64,000 nucleotides of DNA, taken from positions 186,001 to 250,000 of the forward strand of contig NZ_JARHUE010000003.1 in NCBI RefSeq assembly GCF_029222905.1, read 5' to 3'. The translations under genes were made by a program, and so were the position numbers. The notes beneath the pieces were generated by a model. The model searched no databases and was not told the DNA's origin. It was given only the letters and a program-made list of their open reading frames with translations. This document shows, one piece after another, positions 50,553-61,614 of this stretch (position 1 is its first letter; each line of letters begins with the position of its first letter). Source of the DNA: Neptuniibacter sp. CAU 1671. Its GTDB lineage: Bacteria > Pseudomonadota > Gammaproteobacteria > Pseudomonadales > Balneatricaceae.

Positions 50553-53156
50553 ATGAAATACATGACAAGTGCTGAGATCCGGCAGGCTTTTCTAGATTTT
50601 TTTAAAGCTCAGGGCCATGAAGTGGTGGCCAGTAGTTCACTGATCCCGGCGAATGACCCGACCCTTATGTTTACCAATGCGGGTATGGTGCAGTTCAAAG
50701 ATGTATTTCTGGGTAGTGACAAGCGCAGTTACAGCCGCGCAACCTCCTCTCAGCGCTGTGTTCGCGCCGGTGGTAAGCATAACGACCTTGAGAATGTCGG
50801 TTATACCGCGCGCCACCATACGTTTTTTGAAATGCTGGGTAACTTCAGCTTTGGTGATTATTTCAAACAGGATGCTATCCGTTTTGCATGGACCTTTCTG
50901 ACCGAAGTGATGGGTTTGCCAGCGGAGCGTCTGTGGGTCACGGTGCATCATTCGGACGATGAAGCTGAACGTATCTGGAAAGAAGAGATCGGCGTTGATC
51001 CAGAGCGTTTTTCCAAACTGGATGAAGATAATTTCTGGGCGATGGGTGACACCGGTCCATGCGGCCCTTGCACCGAAATCTTTTTTGATCACGGTCCTGA
51101 AGTTTGGGGAGGTCCTCCGGGCAGTCCTGAAGAAGATGGTGACCGTTACATCGAGATCTGGAACGTTGTATTCATGCAATACAACCGCAGTGCAGATGGT
51201 CAGATGGCGCCTCTGCCGAAACCTTCTGTAGACACAGGGATGGGGTTGGAGCGTATTGCTGCAGTGATGCAGAATGTTCATTCCAACTACGAAATCGACC
51301 TGTTCCAGAACCTGTTGAAGGCTACGGCAACTGCCGTGGGCTGCGACGATCTTGATAACAAATCACTGCGTGTTATTGCAGACCATATCCGCTCCTGTGC
51401 TTTCCTGATTACCGATGGTGTATTGCCGTCCAATGAAGGTGCGGGTTATGTACTGCGCCGGATCATCCGTCGCGCAGTACGGCATGGCAATAAACTGGGA
51501 GCACAAGGTCCCTTCTTTAATACGCTGGTGGCTGCACTTGTGCAGGAGATGGGCGACGCCTATCCGGAGCTGGTTGAAAAGCAGGCTCAGGTTGAGCGTG
51601 TGTTGCTAAAAGAAGAAGAGCAGTTTGCAAAAACGCTGGATCACGGTATGCGCCTGCTGCAGGAAGTGATCGACTCACTGCAGGGCAGTGAAATTCCGGG
51701 TGATACTGTTTTTAAACTCTATGACACCTATGGTTTCCCTGTCGATCTGACTGCGGATGTGGCTCGCGAGCTTGAGTTGTCAGTCGATATGGTTGGCTTC
51801 GAGCGTGAGATGGAAGCGCAGCGTAAACGCGCCCGCGCAGCCGGCAAATTTGATATCGACTATAACGATGCGATTCGCGTTGAAGGTGAAACTGAGTTTA
51901 CCGGTTATGCCCAGTTACAGGGTTCCGCTGAAGTGGTGGCGCTGTTTGCTGAAGGACAGGCTGTTGTTGAATTGAACCCGGGTCAGAAAGGTGTAGTGGT
52001 TCTGAATCAGACTCCTTTTTATGCTGAATCCGGTGGCCAGGTGGGTGACACGGGTGTCCTGTCATTTGCAGGCGGTGTTTTCCAGGTCAGTGATTGCACC
52101 AAAGAAAGCCGCAATCACCTGCATCATGGTGAGGTTCAGTCTGGTGTACTAAAAGTAGGCGACCATGTGTTGCCTGAAGTGAATGGCGAACGCCGTCAGG
52201 CAATTAAGTTAAACCATTCTGCAACACACCTGCTGCATGCCGCATTAAAAACAGTGCTGGGTGATCATGTACAGCAGAAAGGCTCGCTGAACGATGCGGA
52301 TCGTTTGCGCTTTGACTTCTCTCATTTTGAAGCCATGACTGCAGAGCAGCTTGCTCAGGTCGAGGCGCTGGTGAACGACCAGATTCGACTGAACTCAGCG
52401 GTTGAAACTGAAGTTATGCCGCTGGAACAGGCCAAAGAAAAAGGTGCTGCGGCGCTGTTTGGTGAAAAATACGACGCTGATGTCCGTGTACTGACCATGG
52501 GCTCAGGCTTCTCGATGGAACTCTGTGGTGGTACTCATGCAGAGCGTACAGGTGATATTGGCCTGTTTAAGATTATCTCTGAAGGTGGGGTTGCTGCTGG
52601 CGTGCGCCGTTTAGAGGCTGTTACTGGTAAAACTGCGTTGCGTTGGGTGAGCCAGCTGGATGACACCCTGCAGGCGATTGGGGCTTTGGTAAAAGGCTCC
52701 CGTGACAGTGTGCTGGATAAAGTACAGAGTTTGTCGGATCGGAACCGTGCGTTGGAAAAAGAGCTCGAGCAGCTGAAAAGTAAACTGGCAGCGGCCGCGG
52801 GTTCTGACCTTCTGTCACAAGTGGTCGAAATTAATGGTGTTAAAGTGCTGGCGGCCAAGCTTGAGGGTGTTGAACCCAAGGCGCTGCGAGATACCATCGA
52901 TCAGCTTAAAAACAAGTTAGGCAGTGGCATTGTTGTGCTGGCAACGGTCAGTGAGGATAAAGTTTCACTCGCTGCGGGTGTAACCCAGGATCTTACCGGT
53001 CGAGCTAAAGCAGGCGATCTGGTGCGTGACCTTACGGCTAGTCTGGGTGGCAAGGGTGGCGGTCGTCCTGACTTCGCTCAGGGTGGCGGTACCGATGTTG
53101 CAGCACTCTCGGGTGTGCTGGCGTCAGTGCCGGAACGCTTGCAGACAGTGCTTTGA
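50553..53156 (+). CDS. alaS: Alanyl-tRNA synthetase
   Basis: AlaS charges tRNA-Ala and edits mischarged Ser and Gly. The 867-residue protein has the class II catalytic core ([38 protein letters not shown]), the editing-site zinc ligands H555 and H559 (HSATH) and C658 and H662 (CGGTH), and the C-terminal DHHA1 domain with [15 protein letters not shown]. The recX-alaS-lysC-csrA order is standard for the group. Confidence 0.98.
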   Translation: MKYMTSAEIRQAFLDFFKAQGHEVVASSSLIPANDPTLMFTNAGMVQFKDVFLGSDKRSYSRATSSQRCVRAGGKHNDLENVGYTARHHTFFEMLGNFSFGDYFKQDAIRFAWTFLTEVMGLPAERLWVTVHHSDDEAERIWKEEIGVDPERFSKLDEDNFWAMGDTGPCGPCTEIFFDHGPEVWGGPPGSPEEDGDRYIEIWNVVFMQYNRSADGQMAPLPKPSVDTGMGLERIAAVMQNVHSNYEIDLFQNLLKATATAVGCDDLDNKSLRVIADHIRSCAFLITDGVLPSNEGAGYVLRRIIRRAVRHGNKLGAQGPFFNTLVAALVQEMGDAYPELVEKQAQVERVLLKEEEQFAKTLDHGMRLLQEVIDSLQGSEIPGDTVFKLYDTYGFPVDLTADVARELELSVDMVGFEREMEAQRKRARAAGKFDIDYNDAIRVEGETEFTGYAQLQGSAEVVALFAEGQAVVELNPGQKGVVVLNQTPFYAESGGQVGDTGVLSFAGGVFQVSDCTKESRNHLHHGEVQSGVLKVGDHVLPEVNGERRQAIKLNHSATHLLHAALKTVLGDHVQQKGSLNDADRLRFDFSHFEAMTAEQLAQVEALVNDQIRLNSAVETEVMPLEQAKEKGAAALFGEKYDADVRVLTMGSGFSMELCGGTHAERTGDIGLFKIISEGGVAAGVRRLEAVTGKTALRWVSQLDDTLQAIGALVKGSRDSVLDKVQSLSDRNRALEKELEQLKSKLAAAAGSDLLSQVVEINGVKVLAAKLEGVEPKALRDTIDQLKNKLGSGIVVLATVSEDKVSLAAGVTQDLTGRAKAGDLVRDLTASLGGKGGGRPDFAQGGGTDVAALSGVLASVPERLQTVL

Positions 53157-53171
53157 ATTAGGAACTAATTG

Positions 53172-54407
53172 ATGGCGCTTTACGTCCATAAATACGGCGG
53201 CACCTCTGTCGGCACCATTGAGCGAATTGAAGCCGTCGCTGATAAACTGGCGGCCTGTCGTGCCGAGGGGCATGATCTGGTTGTGGCTGTCTCTGCCATG
53301 AGTGGAGAAACCAATCGCCTTATCGGGTTGGCAAAATCCATAGATGACCAGCCATCGCCACGTGAAATGGATGTGCTTGTCTCTACCGGTGAGCAGGTGA
53401 CCATTGCTTTGCTGTGTATGGCACTGGAGAAACGGGGTATTGCAGCGCGATCCTATACTGGCAGTCAGGTGCGTATTCTGACTGACAATGCCTTCATGAA
53501 AGCACGCATTCAGGATATTGATGTAGCCAATATTCAGGCTGATTTGCAGGCCGGACGGATTGTGGTTGTGGCCGGTTTTCAGGGTGTTGATGCGGCAGGC
53601 AATATTACAACCCTGGGGCGCGGAGGCTCAGATACGACCGGAGTTGCTTTGGCTGCTGCACTGAAAGCCGATGAATGCAGGATCTATACTGATGTGGACG
53701 GCGTATATACGACAGATCCGCGTGTAGTTGAGACAGCGCAGCGTCTTGATCGTATTACCTTCGAAGAGATGCTGGAGATGGCCAGTCTTGGATCTAAGGT
53801 GTTGCAGATCCGCTCGGTAGAGTTTGCTGGCAAATACAAAGTGCCGCTGCGTGTGCTTTCGAGCTTTATTGATGGTCCGGGCACATTGATCAGTGTTGAG
53901 GAAGAGGATACTGTGGAAAAACCTGTTATTTCAGGCATCGCATTTAATCGTGATGAAGCCAAGCTGACGATCAGGGGTGTACCTGATGTACCGGGTGTAG
54001 CTTCAAAGATTTTGGGGCCTGTCAGTAAAGCAAATATTGAAATCGATGTGATTGTGCAGAATGTGGCGGCAGACCAGACCACAGACTTTACGTTTACGGT
54101 ACATCGTAACGACTTCGAAACAACCCGCCAGATTCTTCAGCAGACAGCTCAAATGCTGGGTGCGCGAGAAGTGGTCGGCGATAATAAAATTGCCAAAGTA
54201 TCGATTGTTGGCGTGGGCATGCGTTCTCATGCTGGAGTCGCGAGCAAAATGTTTGATGCGTTAGCGGATGAAAACATCAATATCCAGATGATTTCGACCT
54301 CTGAAATCAAAGTTTCGGTGATCATTGCCGAAAAGTATCTGGAGCTTGCAGTCAGGGCATTGCATACAGCCTTTAATCTGGATGCAGTTGAAACCATTAG
54401 CGAATAG
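53172..54407 (+). CDS. lysC: Aspartate kinase (monofunctional, ACT-domain type)
   Basis: Aspartokinase phosphorylates aspartate at the head of Lys, Met and Thr synthesis. The 411-residue protein starts [19 protein letters not shown] with the kinase motif KYGGTS, has VSTGEQVT and [19 protein letters not shown], and ends with two ACT domains ([39 protein letters not shown]), which bind feedback inhibitors such as lysine and threonine. The ATG at 53172 is used rather than the overlapping TTG at 53169. Confidence 0.97.
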   Translation: MALYVHKYGGTSVGTIERIEAVADKLAACRAEGHDLVVAVSAMSGETNRLIGLAKSIDDQPSPREMDVLVSTGEQVTIALLCMALEKRGIAARSYTGSQVRILTDNAFMKARIQDIDVANIQADLQAGRIVVVAGFQGVDAAGNITTLGRGGSDTTGVALAAALKADECRIYTDVDGVYTTDPRVVETAQRLDRITFEEMLEMASLGSKVLQIRSVEFAGKYKVPLRVLSSFIDGPGTLISVEEEDTVEKPVISGIAFNRDEAKLTIRGVPDVPGVASKILGPVSKANIEIDVIVQNVAADQTTDFTFTVHRNDFETTRQILQQTAQMLGAREVVGDNKIAKVSIVGVGMRSHAGVASKMFDALADENINIQMISTSEIKVSVIIAEKYLELAVRALHTAFNLDAVETISE

Positions 54408-54539
54408 CTTTAATTCCAATACCTTGTCTATAGTTAGACGGGTGTGTATCGAATCAGGGCATGATGCGGCAGGGATTTGGATGCGTGCCGGCATGCAATC
54501 GGGCTAAAAACCGATACCTGGACATAAAAGGAGATCCCT

Positions 54540-54728
54540 ATGCTCATTCTGACCCGCCGGGTTGGTGAAACCCTCATGGTTGGTGACGATGTCACTGTCA
54601 CTGTTCTTGGTGTGAAAGGTAACCAGGTCCGTATTGGTGTGAATGCACCCAAGGACGTATCTGTACACCGTGAAGAGATTTATCAGCGCATTCAGCGTGA
54701 AAAAAATGAAGACGAGAGTCAGGGTTAA
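54540..54728 (+). CDS. csrA: Carbon storage regulator CsrA (RsmA)
   Basis: CsrA is a small dimeric RNA-binding protein that represses translation by binding GGA motifs near ribosome-binding sites. The 62-residue protein begins [18 protein letters not shown] and has [22 protein letters not shown], with RNA-binding R44-type residues conserved. Its own leader has AAAAGGAG right before the ATG, compatible with autoregulation. It is followed by tRNA genes, as in many Pseudomonas and relatives. Confidence 0.97.
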   Translation: MLILTRRVGETLMVGDDVTVTVLGVKGNQVRIGVNAPKDVSVHREEIYQRIQREKNEDESQG

Positions 54729-54787
54729 TTTTTCCAATTCTTTCCTTTCATTTTGAAAATCAATTTTGTATAGTACGCGCCGGTGTT

Positions 54788-54877
54788 GGTGAGCTGGCCG
54801 AGTGGCTGAAGGCGCGCCCCTGCTAAGGGCGTATAGGTTTACCCCTATCGAGGGTTCGAATCCCTCGCTCACCGCCA
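54788..54877 (+). tRNA. tRNA-Ser(GCT)
   Basis: A 90-nt class II tRNA. The acceptor stem GGTGAGC pairs with GCTCACC, the discriminator is G and CCA is encoded. The anticodon loop CTGCTAA gives GCT, reading AGC and AGU. The long variable arm (TATAGGTTTACCCCTATC) is serine-typical, and the T arm GAGGGTTCGAATCCCTC is intact. A TATAGT -10-like box lies at 54769-54774 in an AT-rich stretch followed by a GC-rich discriminator. Confidence 0.96.
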
Positions 54878-54888
54878 TTTTGAAGTAA

Positions 54889-54965
54889 GCGCCCGTAGCT
54901 CAGCTGGATAGAGTACCTGGCTACGAACCAGGCGGTCGCACGTTCGAATCGTGCCGGGCGCGCCA
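54889..54965 (+). tRNA. tRNA-Arg(ACG), copy 1
   Basis: A 77-nt tRNA with acceptor GCGCCCG / CGGGCGC, discriminator G and encoded CCA. The anticodon loop CTACGAA gives ACG (deaminated to ICG), reading CGU, CGC and CGA. Copies 2 and 3 are identical in the mature sequence. Confidence 0.97.
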
Positions 54966-54991
54966 CTTCAAAAAAATCTGTACTGCATTAC

Positions 54992-55068
54992 GCGCCCGTA
55001 GCTCAGCTGGATAGAGTACCTGGCTACGAACCAGGCGGTCGCACGTTCGAATCGTGCCGGGCGCGCCA
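54992..55068 (+). tRNA. tRNA-Arg(ACG), copy 2
   Basis: Identical in sequence to copy 1, and preceded by a 26-base spacer (CTTCAAAAAAATCTGTACTG and six more bases). It is part of the same probable tRNA transcript. Confidence 0.97.
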
Positions 55069-55095
55069 CCTCAAAAAAAATCTGTACTGCATTAC

Positions 55096-55172
55096 GCGCC
55101 CGTAGCTCAGCTGGATAGAGTACCTGGCTACGAACCAGGCGGTCGCACGTTCGAATCGTGCCGGGCGCGCCA
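55096..55172 (+). tRNA. tRNA-Arg(ACG), copy 3
   Basis: Identical to copies 1 and 2. The spacer before it is 27 bases and nearly identical to the spacer between copies 1 and 2 (one substitution and one extra A). Confidence 0.97.
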
Positions 55173-55253
55173 CTTACCTGACTGTATATCCCAGGCCAGA
55201 ATCATTATAATCGGCGCCTTTTCTGATCTTCTTCACGCAGCCGGTACCCCGCA

Positions 55254-56720
55254 ATGAAATTTATTGTCCGTTTATTCCCTGAAATCACTGTAAAAAGCCG
55301 GCCGGTTCGTAAACGACTGATTCAGCGTCTGCGCAGCAATCTACAGAATATGCTGTTGCGCTATGACGAGAACATTAAAATCATTGGGCATTGGGATAAG
55401 GTCGAAGTGGAGTGTCCCAGTCAGGATGCAGCCCTCACTCAGAGTGTTGTGGATCTTCTGGGGCGCACGCCAGGTATACACAGCTATGTTGAAGTGACTG
55501 AGTATCCGCTGGGTGATTTCCACGACATCTATGAACATGCTTTCCAAGCCTATGCTGAGCGCCTGAAAGGCAAAACCTTCAAAGTACGCGTGAAACGCAG
55601 TGGCAAACACGAGTTTCGCTCGATTGACGTAGAGCGCTATGTGGGCGGCGGCTTGAGGCAGCATTCGGAAGCTACCGGTGTCGATGTGCACAAGCCTGAT
55701 CTGTTTGTTGATCTCGAAATCAATAACGACAAACTGTTTGTTGTGACCAATACCTATCCGGGTCAGGGTGGTTTTCCACTTGGCACCCAGGAAGCGACCC
55801 TTTCTCTGATCTCTGGCGGGTTTGATTCTATTGTCGCCAGTTACATGACCATGCGACGGGGTTGTAAAACCCATTTCCTGTTTTTCAATCTGGGTGGGCA
55901 TGCTCATGAGATTGGCGTAAAGCAGGTGGCGCTGTATCTGTGGCAGAGATACGGCTCTTCAGCCCGGGTGAAATTTATTACGGTGCCGTTTGATGAGGTC
56001 GTAGGTGAGATTCTGCAGAGTGTTGATAACTCCCACATGGGTGTCATTCTGAAGCGAATGATGATGCGCGCCGCTGAGCAGGTCGCCGACAAGATGGGCA
56101 TCGATGCCCTGGTAACGGGTGAGAGCATTGCTCAGGTATCGAGTCAGACGCTGCCAAACCTTGCACTGATTGATGCTGCAACAAGCAAACTTGTTATTCG
56201 TCCACTGATTACCATGGATAAACAGGACATTGTTGATATCACCCGTAAACTGGGGGCATTTGAATTTGCCAGTAGCATGCCTGAATACTGTGGTGTCATC
56301 TCTGACAAGCCTACAACCCATGCCAAACGCGACAAGGTAGAAAAGGAAGAGGCCAATTTTGATGAAGATGTGCTGACCCGGGCCATTGAGCGCTCTGAGG
56401 TGATCAGTATTGATGACATTGTCGAAAATGTAGCGGTGCATTCGGAGATCGAAGCGCTGACTAAAGTGGGTGAAAATCAGGTGATCGTGGATGTGCGCGC
56501 GCCCCACGAGCAGGAGAAAAAACCCCTGAATATGCCGGGATGTCCGGTATTGTGCATACCTTTCTATAAGCTGGATCAGGCTGTTGAAACGCTAGAAACA
56601 TCAAAAGAATACCTGCTGTATTGTGAAAAAGGCGTCATGAGCCAGCTTCAGGCGCAGCAACTACAAGAAAAAGGCTTCAGTAATATCAAGGTATTCAGAC
56701 CTGATACTGCCAAAAAGTAG
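55254..56720 (+). CDS. thiI: tRNA uracil 4-sulfurtransferase ThiI
   Basis: ThiI makes 4-thiouridine 8 in tRNA, and in many species also supplies sulfur for the thiazole of thiamine. The 488-residue protein has an N-terminal ferredoxin-like plus THUMP region (about 60-165), the PP-loop SGGFDS at 187-192, and a C-terminal rhodanese domain with active-site C457 in LLYCEKG, matching C456 of E. coli. The rhodanese domain is the version needed for sulfur relay from IscS. Confidence 0.96.
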   Translation: MKFIVRLFPEITVKSRPVRKRLIQRLRSNLQNMLLRYDENIKIIGHWDKVEVECPSQDAALTQSVVDLLGRTPGIHSYVEVTEYPLGDFHDIYEHAFQAYAERLKGKTFKVRVKRSGKHEFRSIDVERYVGGGLRQHSEATGVDVHKPDLFVDLEINNDKLFVVTNTYPGQGGFPLGTQEATLSLISGGFDSIVASYMTMRRGCKTHFLFFNLGGHAHEIGVKQVALYLWQRYGSSARVKFITVPFDEVVGEILQSVDNSHMGVILKRMMMRAAEQVADKMGIDALVTGESIAQVSSQTLPNLALIDAATSKLVIRPLITMDKQDIVDITRKLGAFEFASSMPEYCGVISDKPTTHAKRDKVEKEEANFDEDVLTRAIERSEVISIDDIVENVAVHSEIEALTKVGENQVIVDVRAPHEQEKKPLNMPGCPVLCIPFYKLDQAVETLETSKEYLLYCEKGVMSQLQAQQLQEKGFSNIKVFRPDTAKK

Positions 56721-56939
56721 GATTTTTTTTGTAGTAAAAATACATCGAAATGAGTCAAATTTCGGCTTTCCTGCTGATAAATAAAGTAAATTGCCTGTGT
56801 TGCCTGAGTTTGCAAATTCGGGTTTAATTGGGGTCCATCTAAAACCAGCACATCTGCCAGCTGTGAGATTACTGATGTAAATCAGGGCCAAAAGCCCGTT
56901 CACCTGGCAACTGGGGACATTAAAAGGAGCACCCATTCG

Positions 56940-57182
56940 ATGGATAATCTGCTTTCAGAAGGCCTGTCTTTGTTGGTCTTCGGCATGGGCTTTGTCTTTG
57001 TTTTTCTGACTTTGCTCGTCATCTCCACAAACTTTATGTCGAAGTTTGTCGGTAAATTATTCCCTGAAGCACCACCAGTACCGAAAAAGAAGCCGGTAGC
57101 TGCGGCAGCGGCAGCAGGAAATAATCAGGATGAACTGATCGCTGTGATGACCGCTGCTGTGCATAAGTACCGCGGCAAATAA
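56940..57182 (+). CDS. oadG: Oxaloacetate decarboxylase gamma subunit
   Basis: OadG is the small membrane subunit that joins OadA to OadB and helps bind zinc. The 80-residue protein has one N-terminal transmembrane helix (LSLLVFGMGFVFVFLTLLV), a Pro/Ala/Lys linker (PPVPKKKPVAAAAAA) and a C-terminal ELIAVMTAAVHKYR block. It is the first gene of oadGAB; RBS AAAAGGAG precedes it. Confidence 0.93.
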   Translation: MDNLLSEGLSLLVFGMGFVFVFLTLLVISTNFMSKFVGKLFPEAPPVPKKKPVAAAAAAGNNQDELIAVMTAAVHKYRGK

Positions 57183-57234
57183 GCTGTCATCTAGAAGAAT
57201 AAACTGCATAAGCATATAACAAAGGCCATTTCCC

Positions 57235-59010
57235 ATGACCGATGCAAAAAAACCTCTTGGCATTACTGATGTGGTTCTGCGTGACGCCCATCAGTCTTTG
57301 TTCGCAACCCGTCTGCGAATTGAAGATATGCTGCCAATCGCTGAAAAACTGGACAAAGTTGGATACTGGTCCCTGGAGAGCTGGGGCGGAGCAACGTTTG
57401 ACTCCTGTATCCGTTTTATTGGCGAAGACCCTTGGGAGCGTATCCGTCTCCTGAAACAGGCAATGCCGAATACCAAACAGCAGATGCTGCTGCGTGGCCA
57501 GAACCTGCTGGGCTACCGTCACTATGCTGACGATGTGGTAAACAAATTCGTAGAACGTGCTGCCACCAACGGTGTGGACGTATTCCGTATCTTTGATGCG
57601 ATGAACGATCCCCGTAACCTGGAAACAGCAATTAAAGCTGTTAAAGCGACTGGCAAACACGCTCAGGGCACCATCTCTTATACCAAGAGTCCGGTCCATA
57701 CCATCGATATGTGGGTGGATTACGCTAAAACTCTGGAAGATATGGGTGCTGACTCCATCAACATCAAAGATATGTCAGGTATCCTGACACCTTATGATGC
57801 GTTTGATCTGGTGTCCCGTCTGAAAGCCCAGACCCAGCTGGAAGTGCAGTTGCATGCGCATGCGACCTCTGGCCTGTCTGACATGACCATCCTGAAGTCC
57901 TGTGAAGCGGGTATCGACCGTGTTGATACCGCAATCTCTTCAATGTCTATGACCTACGGTCACACCTCTACCGAGTCTGTGGTTGCAGCGCTGGCAGGTA
58001 CTGAGCGCGATACCGGTCTGGATCTGAATCAACTGGAAGAGATTGCTGCGTATTTCCGAGCTGTACGTAAGAAATATGCCAAGTTTGAAGGTTCCCTGCG
58101 TGGTACTGACTCTCGCATCCTGGTTGCCCAGGTGCCGGGTGGCATGCTGACCAACATGGAAAACCAGCTGAAAGAACAGGGCGCATCTGACAAGTTTGAT
58201 GAAGTGCTGGCTGAAATTCCACGTGTGCGTGAAGACCTGGGTTATATCCCGCTGGTTACGCCAACCTCACAGATCGTTGGTACTCAGGCCGTTATTAACG
58301 TGCTGATGGGTGAGCGTTACAAAACCATTTCCAAAGAAGTTCAGGGCATCCTGAAAGGTGAGTATGGTGCTGCACCAGCACCTTACAACGCTGAACTCCA
58401 GACGCGTGTTCTGGACGGTGGTGAAGCAATCACCTGTCGTCCGGCTGACCTGCTGGAAGCTGAAATGGATAAACTGGTGGGTGAACTGCGCGGTATCGCT
58501 GCAGCGAAGGGTATTGCCCTGACCACTGGTGAAAACGAAATTGACGATGTTCTGACATATGCGCTGTTCCCACAGATTGGTCTGAAGTTCCTTGAGAACC
58601 GTGGCAACCCTGACGCATTTGAACCTGCACCGACTTTAGAGGACGCACAAGCAATGGCTGCACCTAAATCTACCGGCCCACAAGTTTATACCATCACTGT
58701 TAACGGACAGAGCTATGTTGTTCAGGTTGCTGAAGGCGGCAATGTAACTGCTGTTGCGCCAGCTGCACCTGCTGCGGCGGCTGCGCCTGCTGGTGAAGCG
58801 GAAGCGGTTCCTGCGCCACTGGCAGGTAACATCTGGAAAGTCGAAGTTGCGGCTGGCCAGACTGTTCAGGAAGGTGACGTGCTGGTGATTCTGGAAGCGA
58901 TGAAGATGGAAACTGAAGTCCGTGCTGCGCGCTCAGGCACGATTGTTTCCGTTGACGTCAAAGAAGGTGACTCTGTACAGGTTGGTGACAGCCTGGTGAC
59001 CCTGGCATAA
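57235..59010 (+). CDS. oadA: Oxaloacetate decarboxylase alpha subunit (biotin-carrying)
   Basis: OadA carries the carboxyltransferase activity that moves CO2 from oxaloacetate to biotin. The 591-residue protein has the HMGL-like TIM-barrel ([24 protein letters not shown]), the conserved carboxylase domain, an Ala/Pro-rich linker (about 497-520) and a C-terminal biotinyl domain with K557 in EAMKMET. With OadB and OadG it forms a Na+-exporting membrane decarboxylase. Confidence 0.97.
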   Translation: MTDAKKPLGITDVVLRDAHQSLFATRLRIEDMLPIAEKLDKVGYWSLESWGGATFDSCIRFIGEDPWERIRLLKQAMPNTKQQMLLRGQNLLGYRHYADDVVNKFVERAATNGVDVFRIFDAMNDPRNLETAIKAVKATGKHAQGTISYTKSPVHTIDMWVDYAKTLEDMGADSINIKDMSGILTPYDAFDLVSRLKAQTQLEVQLHAHATSGLSDMTILKSCEAGIDRVDTAISSMSMTYGHTSTESVVAALAGTERDTGLDLNQLEEIAAYFRAVRKKYAKFEGSLRGTDSRILVAQVPGGMLTNMENQLKEQGASDKFDEVLAEIPRVREDLGYIPLVTPTSQIVGTQAVINVLMGERYKTISKEVQGILKGEYGAAPAPYNAELQTRVLDGGEAITCRPADLLEAEMDKLVGELRGIAAAKGIALTTGENEIDDVLTYALFPQIGLKFLENRGNPDAFEPAPTLEDAQAMAAPKSTGPQVYTITVNGQSYVVQVAEGGNVTAVAPAAPAAAAAPAGEAEAVPAPLAGNIWKVEVAAGQTVQEGDVLVILEAMKMETEVRAARSGTIVSVDVKEGDSVQVGDSLVTLA

Positions 59011-59022
59011 GGACGTAGATCA

Positions 59023-60324
59023 ATGGAAAAGCTAGTCCAGTTGTGGACTGCCTCCGGGATTTACAATATTTCCGGTGGTCAGTGCATCATGATTTTGGTG
59101 GGCATGGTACTGCTCTACCTTGCAATCAAGAAAAACTTTGAGCCTTTGCTGCTGGTACCGATTGGTTTTGGTGGCATCATGGCCAACATCCCGGAAGCCG
59201 GTATGGCTTACTCCGCGGTAGAAAATGCTGTTCACTTTGCTAAACCAGAAGTGCTGTCTGCACTGGCGGGTGCTCTGAGCATCACCAGCCTTGATCCGCA
59301 TGATATTTTGCATGCTTATCACTCAGCTGGTGCTGTAGCGCACGCAGCAGCCGTGAATATTGCCTCAGATGCAGGCTATATGAACGGTATGATGTACAAC
59401 TTCTATACCGTTGCCATCGCCTCTGGTGCTGCGCCACTGCTGATCTTTATGGGCGTAGGTGCAATGACTGACTTTGGTCCGTTGTTGGCTAACCCGAAAA
59501 CACTGTTCCTTGGTGCAGCGGCACAGTTTGGTATCTTTGCCACCATCATGGGCGCTGTGGGTCTGACTGCTCTAGGCATCATGGATTTCAATATCCAGGA
59601 AGCCGCAGCCATCGGTATTATCGGTGGTGCTGATGGTCCAACCGCGATCTATGTGACCACGCTGCTGGCTCCGCATCTGCTGGGCGCTATTGCTGTGGCT
59701 GCATACTCTTACATGGCGCTTGTTCCGCTGATTCAGCCGCCCATTATGCGTGCTCTGACCACTGAAGCTGAACGTAAGATCGCCATGAAGCAGCTGCGTC
59801 ATGTGTCCAAAACTGAAAAGATCATGTTCCCAATCGTACTGCTGATTCTGGTTGCCTTGTTGCTGCCGGATGCGGCCCCTCTGTTGGGTATGTTCTGCTT
59901 CGGTAACCTGATGCGTGAATGTGGTGTGGTTGACCGTTTGAGTGATACTGCTCAGAACGCGCTGATCAACATTGTGACCATCTTCCTGGGCTTGTCTGTC
60001 GGTTCTAAACTGTCTGCCGACAAATTCCTGGATTTCCAGACACTGGGTATTCTTGCTCTGGGTATCGTGGCATTTGGTATCGGTACTGCGTGTGGTGTAC
60101 TGATGGCTAAATTCATGAATAAGCTGGCGGGTGGTGATTCTATCAACCCATTGATTGGTTCAGCCGGTGTATCCGCGGTGCCAATGGCGGCGCGTGTATC
60201 CAACAAGCTGGGTCTTGAAGCTAACCCACAGAACTTCCTGCTGATGCATGCCATGGGTCCAAACGTGGCGGGTGTAATCGGTTCAGCGGTTGCTGCGGGT
60301 GTTATGATCAAGTTTGTAGGTTAA
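59023..60324 (+). CDS. oadB: Oxaloacetate decarboxylase beta subunit (Na+ pump)
   Basis: OadB decarboxylates carboxybiotin and couples this to Na+ export. The 433-residue polytopic protein has the conserved segments [36 protein letters not shown] and [17 protein letters not shown], which hold the Na+-binding residues of the family, and about nine to eleven hydrophobic helices. It follows oadA by 12 bases. Confidence 0.97.
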   Translation: MEKLVQLWTASGIYNISGGQCIMILVGMVLLYLAIKKNFEPLLLVPIGFGGIMANIPEAGMAYSAVENAVHFAKPEVLSALAGALSITSLDPHDILHAYHSAGAVAHAAAVNIASDAGYMNGMMYNFYTVAIASGAAPLLIFMGVGAMTDFGPLLANPKTLFLGAAAQFGIFATIMGAVGLTALGIMDFNIQEAAAIGIIGGADGPTAIYVTTLLAPHLLGAIAVAAYSYMALVPLIQPPIMRALTTEAERKIAMKQLRHVSKTEKIMFPIVLLILVALLLPDAAPLLGMFCFGNLMRECGVVDRLSDTAQNALINIVTIFLGLSVGSKLSADKFLDFQTLGILALGIVAFGIGTACGVLMAKFMNKLAGGDSINPLIGSAGVSAVPMAARVSNKLGLEANPQNFLLMHAMGPNVAGVIGSAVAAGVMIKFVG

Positions 60325-60337
60325 GTTTATCCTGCAT

Positions 60338-60367
60338 AAAAAAGGGCTGCTCAGGCAGCCCTTTTTA
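60338..60367. terminator. Bidirectional terminator between oadB and the deacetylase gene
   Basis: AAAAAAGGGCTGC / GCAGCCCTTTTTATT around TCAG lies between convergent genes, with A-run and T-run on each side. It can terminate both transcripts. Confidence 0.9.
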
Positions 60368-60378
60368 TTGTCTTAAAT

Positions 60379-61302
60379 TCAGTAGCCCGCCAGGACTTCC
60401 AGATGGGCCTGCACACTGAAGGCCAGCGACACCGGGTTATATCCGCCTTCAAGCACTGATACTACGCGGCCTTTGGAATAGGTACGTGCAGTGTCACACA
60501 GCAGGCGAGTCACCCAGGCGTAATCTTCTTCGTCCAGCTTGATATCCGCCATGGGGTCTTCATGGTGGGCATCAAATCCTGCAGAGATCAGAATCAGATC
60601 TGGTTTGTGCCGTTGCAGTGCTGGCAACCATTTTGATTCAACCAGTGTACGGAAAATCTGACTTCCGGAATGGGCGTCCATCGGGCAGTTAATAATATTG
60701 TCCCGCAATATGTCGCTGTACCGTTCCGGATAGTAGGGGTGCTGAAAGGTTGAGCAAACAAGCACCTCGGGTTTGTCCTTAAATATATCCACGGTTCCGT
60801 TACCGTGGTGGACATCAAAGTCGCAGATTGCGACGCGTTCTATACCCGGTTGTTGCAGGGCATGCATCGCCGCAATGGCGATATTGTTATAAAAACAGAA
60901 GCCCATTGGCAGATTGTGCTCGGCATGATGGCCCGGTGGGCGTACTGCACAAAAAGCATTATCGGCCTTGCCGGACAGCACACGATTAACCGCCATGACG
61001 GCGGAACCTGCGGCAAGGCTGGCTGCGTGCAGTGAATCCGGACACAGTGCAGTGTCATCATCGGTATAGATAACGCCGCTTTTTGGTAGTTTCATCTCCA
61101 GGCGTTTCTGATGCAGCTCGGCATGGGCGAGTTTGATCTGTTCCGGCATGATGTGCACGGACTGCAGTTGCTCCAGCTCCTGCATCAAGCCCGTCTTTTC
61201 GAGCACTTTACGAATGGCAATCAGGCGAATCGGGCTTTCAGGATGCTCCGGGCCCATGTTGTGGAGGCCACAATCCTCGTGAGAGATAAAGGCTGTAGTC
61301 AT
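60379..61302 (-). CDS. Histone deacetylase-family (class II-like / AcuC-AphA type) hydrolase
   Basis: A zinc-dependent deacetylase of 307 residues. It has all core motifs of the family: RPPGHHAEHN with the catalytic His pair, GFCFYNNIAIA, the metal site DFDVHHGNGT, and SAGFDAHHEDP with the third metal ligand, ending LEGGYN. Bacterial members act on acetylpolyamines, acetoin-related or protein acetyl-lysine substrates; the substrate here is unknown. It stands alone on the minus strand. Confidence 0.93.
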   Translation of the reverse strand: MTTAFISHEDCGLHNMGPEHPESPIRLIAIRKVLEKTGLMQELEQLQSVHIMPEQIKLAHAELHQKRLEMKLPKSGVIYTDDDTALCPDSLHAASLAAGSAVMAVNRVLSGKADNAFCAVRPPGHHAEHNLPMGFCFYNNIAIAAMHALQQPGIERVAICDFDVHHGNGTVDIFKDKPEVLVCSTFQHPYYPERYSDILRDNIINCPMDAHSGSQIFRTLVESKWLPALQRHKPDLILISAGFDAHHEDPMADIKLDEEDYAWVTRLLCDTARTYSKGRVVSVLEGGYNPVSLAFSVQAHLEVLAGY

Positions 61303-61614
61303 AGAATCTCACTTCTTGTAGTTATGCTGAGTCTATCGGAAACCCAAAAAGTCCGCACTTACTCAATTGTCTTATCCAGCTTACGCCGCTTAACCGGTCA
61401 GATGATTGATCTGGGTCAGGATTCTTTTCTGAAAGTTGTTTTAAGCTGCAACCTCAGCATAGAACTGTTTGCACCGTATCTTTCACCCAAGGTCCGGTGC
61501 ATTTTTTTTGGCTGGCGTTTTTTTATGTAAAATCGGTAACTTAGCACTTATTGGCCTTTTGTCTCATGTCTTGCCCTTTTATACTGAGGGCTTCCCCGGA
61601 GATGGAATGGCTCA
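61303..61614. other. Intergenic region between deacetylase and receiver-TPR genes
   Basis: A 312-base divergent gap. A TATACT -10-like box lies at 61580-61585, 30 bases before the next gene, without a clear -35. A GGTCCGGTGCA segment followed by T8 (61490-61509) is terminator-like. A weak open frame (61324-61530, 68 codons) ends in this region but has no ribosome-binding site. Confidence 0.5.

Larger units (their letters stand above)
54889..55172 (+). repeat. Tandem duplication of the tRNA-Arg unit
   Basis: The unit of tRNA plus spacer (103-104 bases) is repeated, with spacers differing only by CACTTC versus CACCTC and by the length of an A-run. The near identity of the non-coding spacers indicates recent tandem duplication or ongoing homogenisation. 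Confidence 0.9.

Noticed and set aside
54889-55172. CRISPR-like array
   Set aside because: The repeats are tRNA genes with fixed spacers; spacers are not unique and the unit length is wrong for CRISPR.
55054-55257. Open frame across the third tRNA-Arg
   Set aside because: It lies over a perfect tRNA gene and has no coding character.
61324-61530. 68-codon frame between the deacetylase and receiver-TPR genes
   Set aside because: It has no ribosome-binding site, ends after a terminator-like T-run and shows no recognisable family features; treated as a chance frame.
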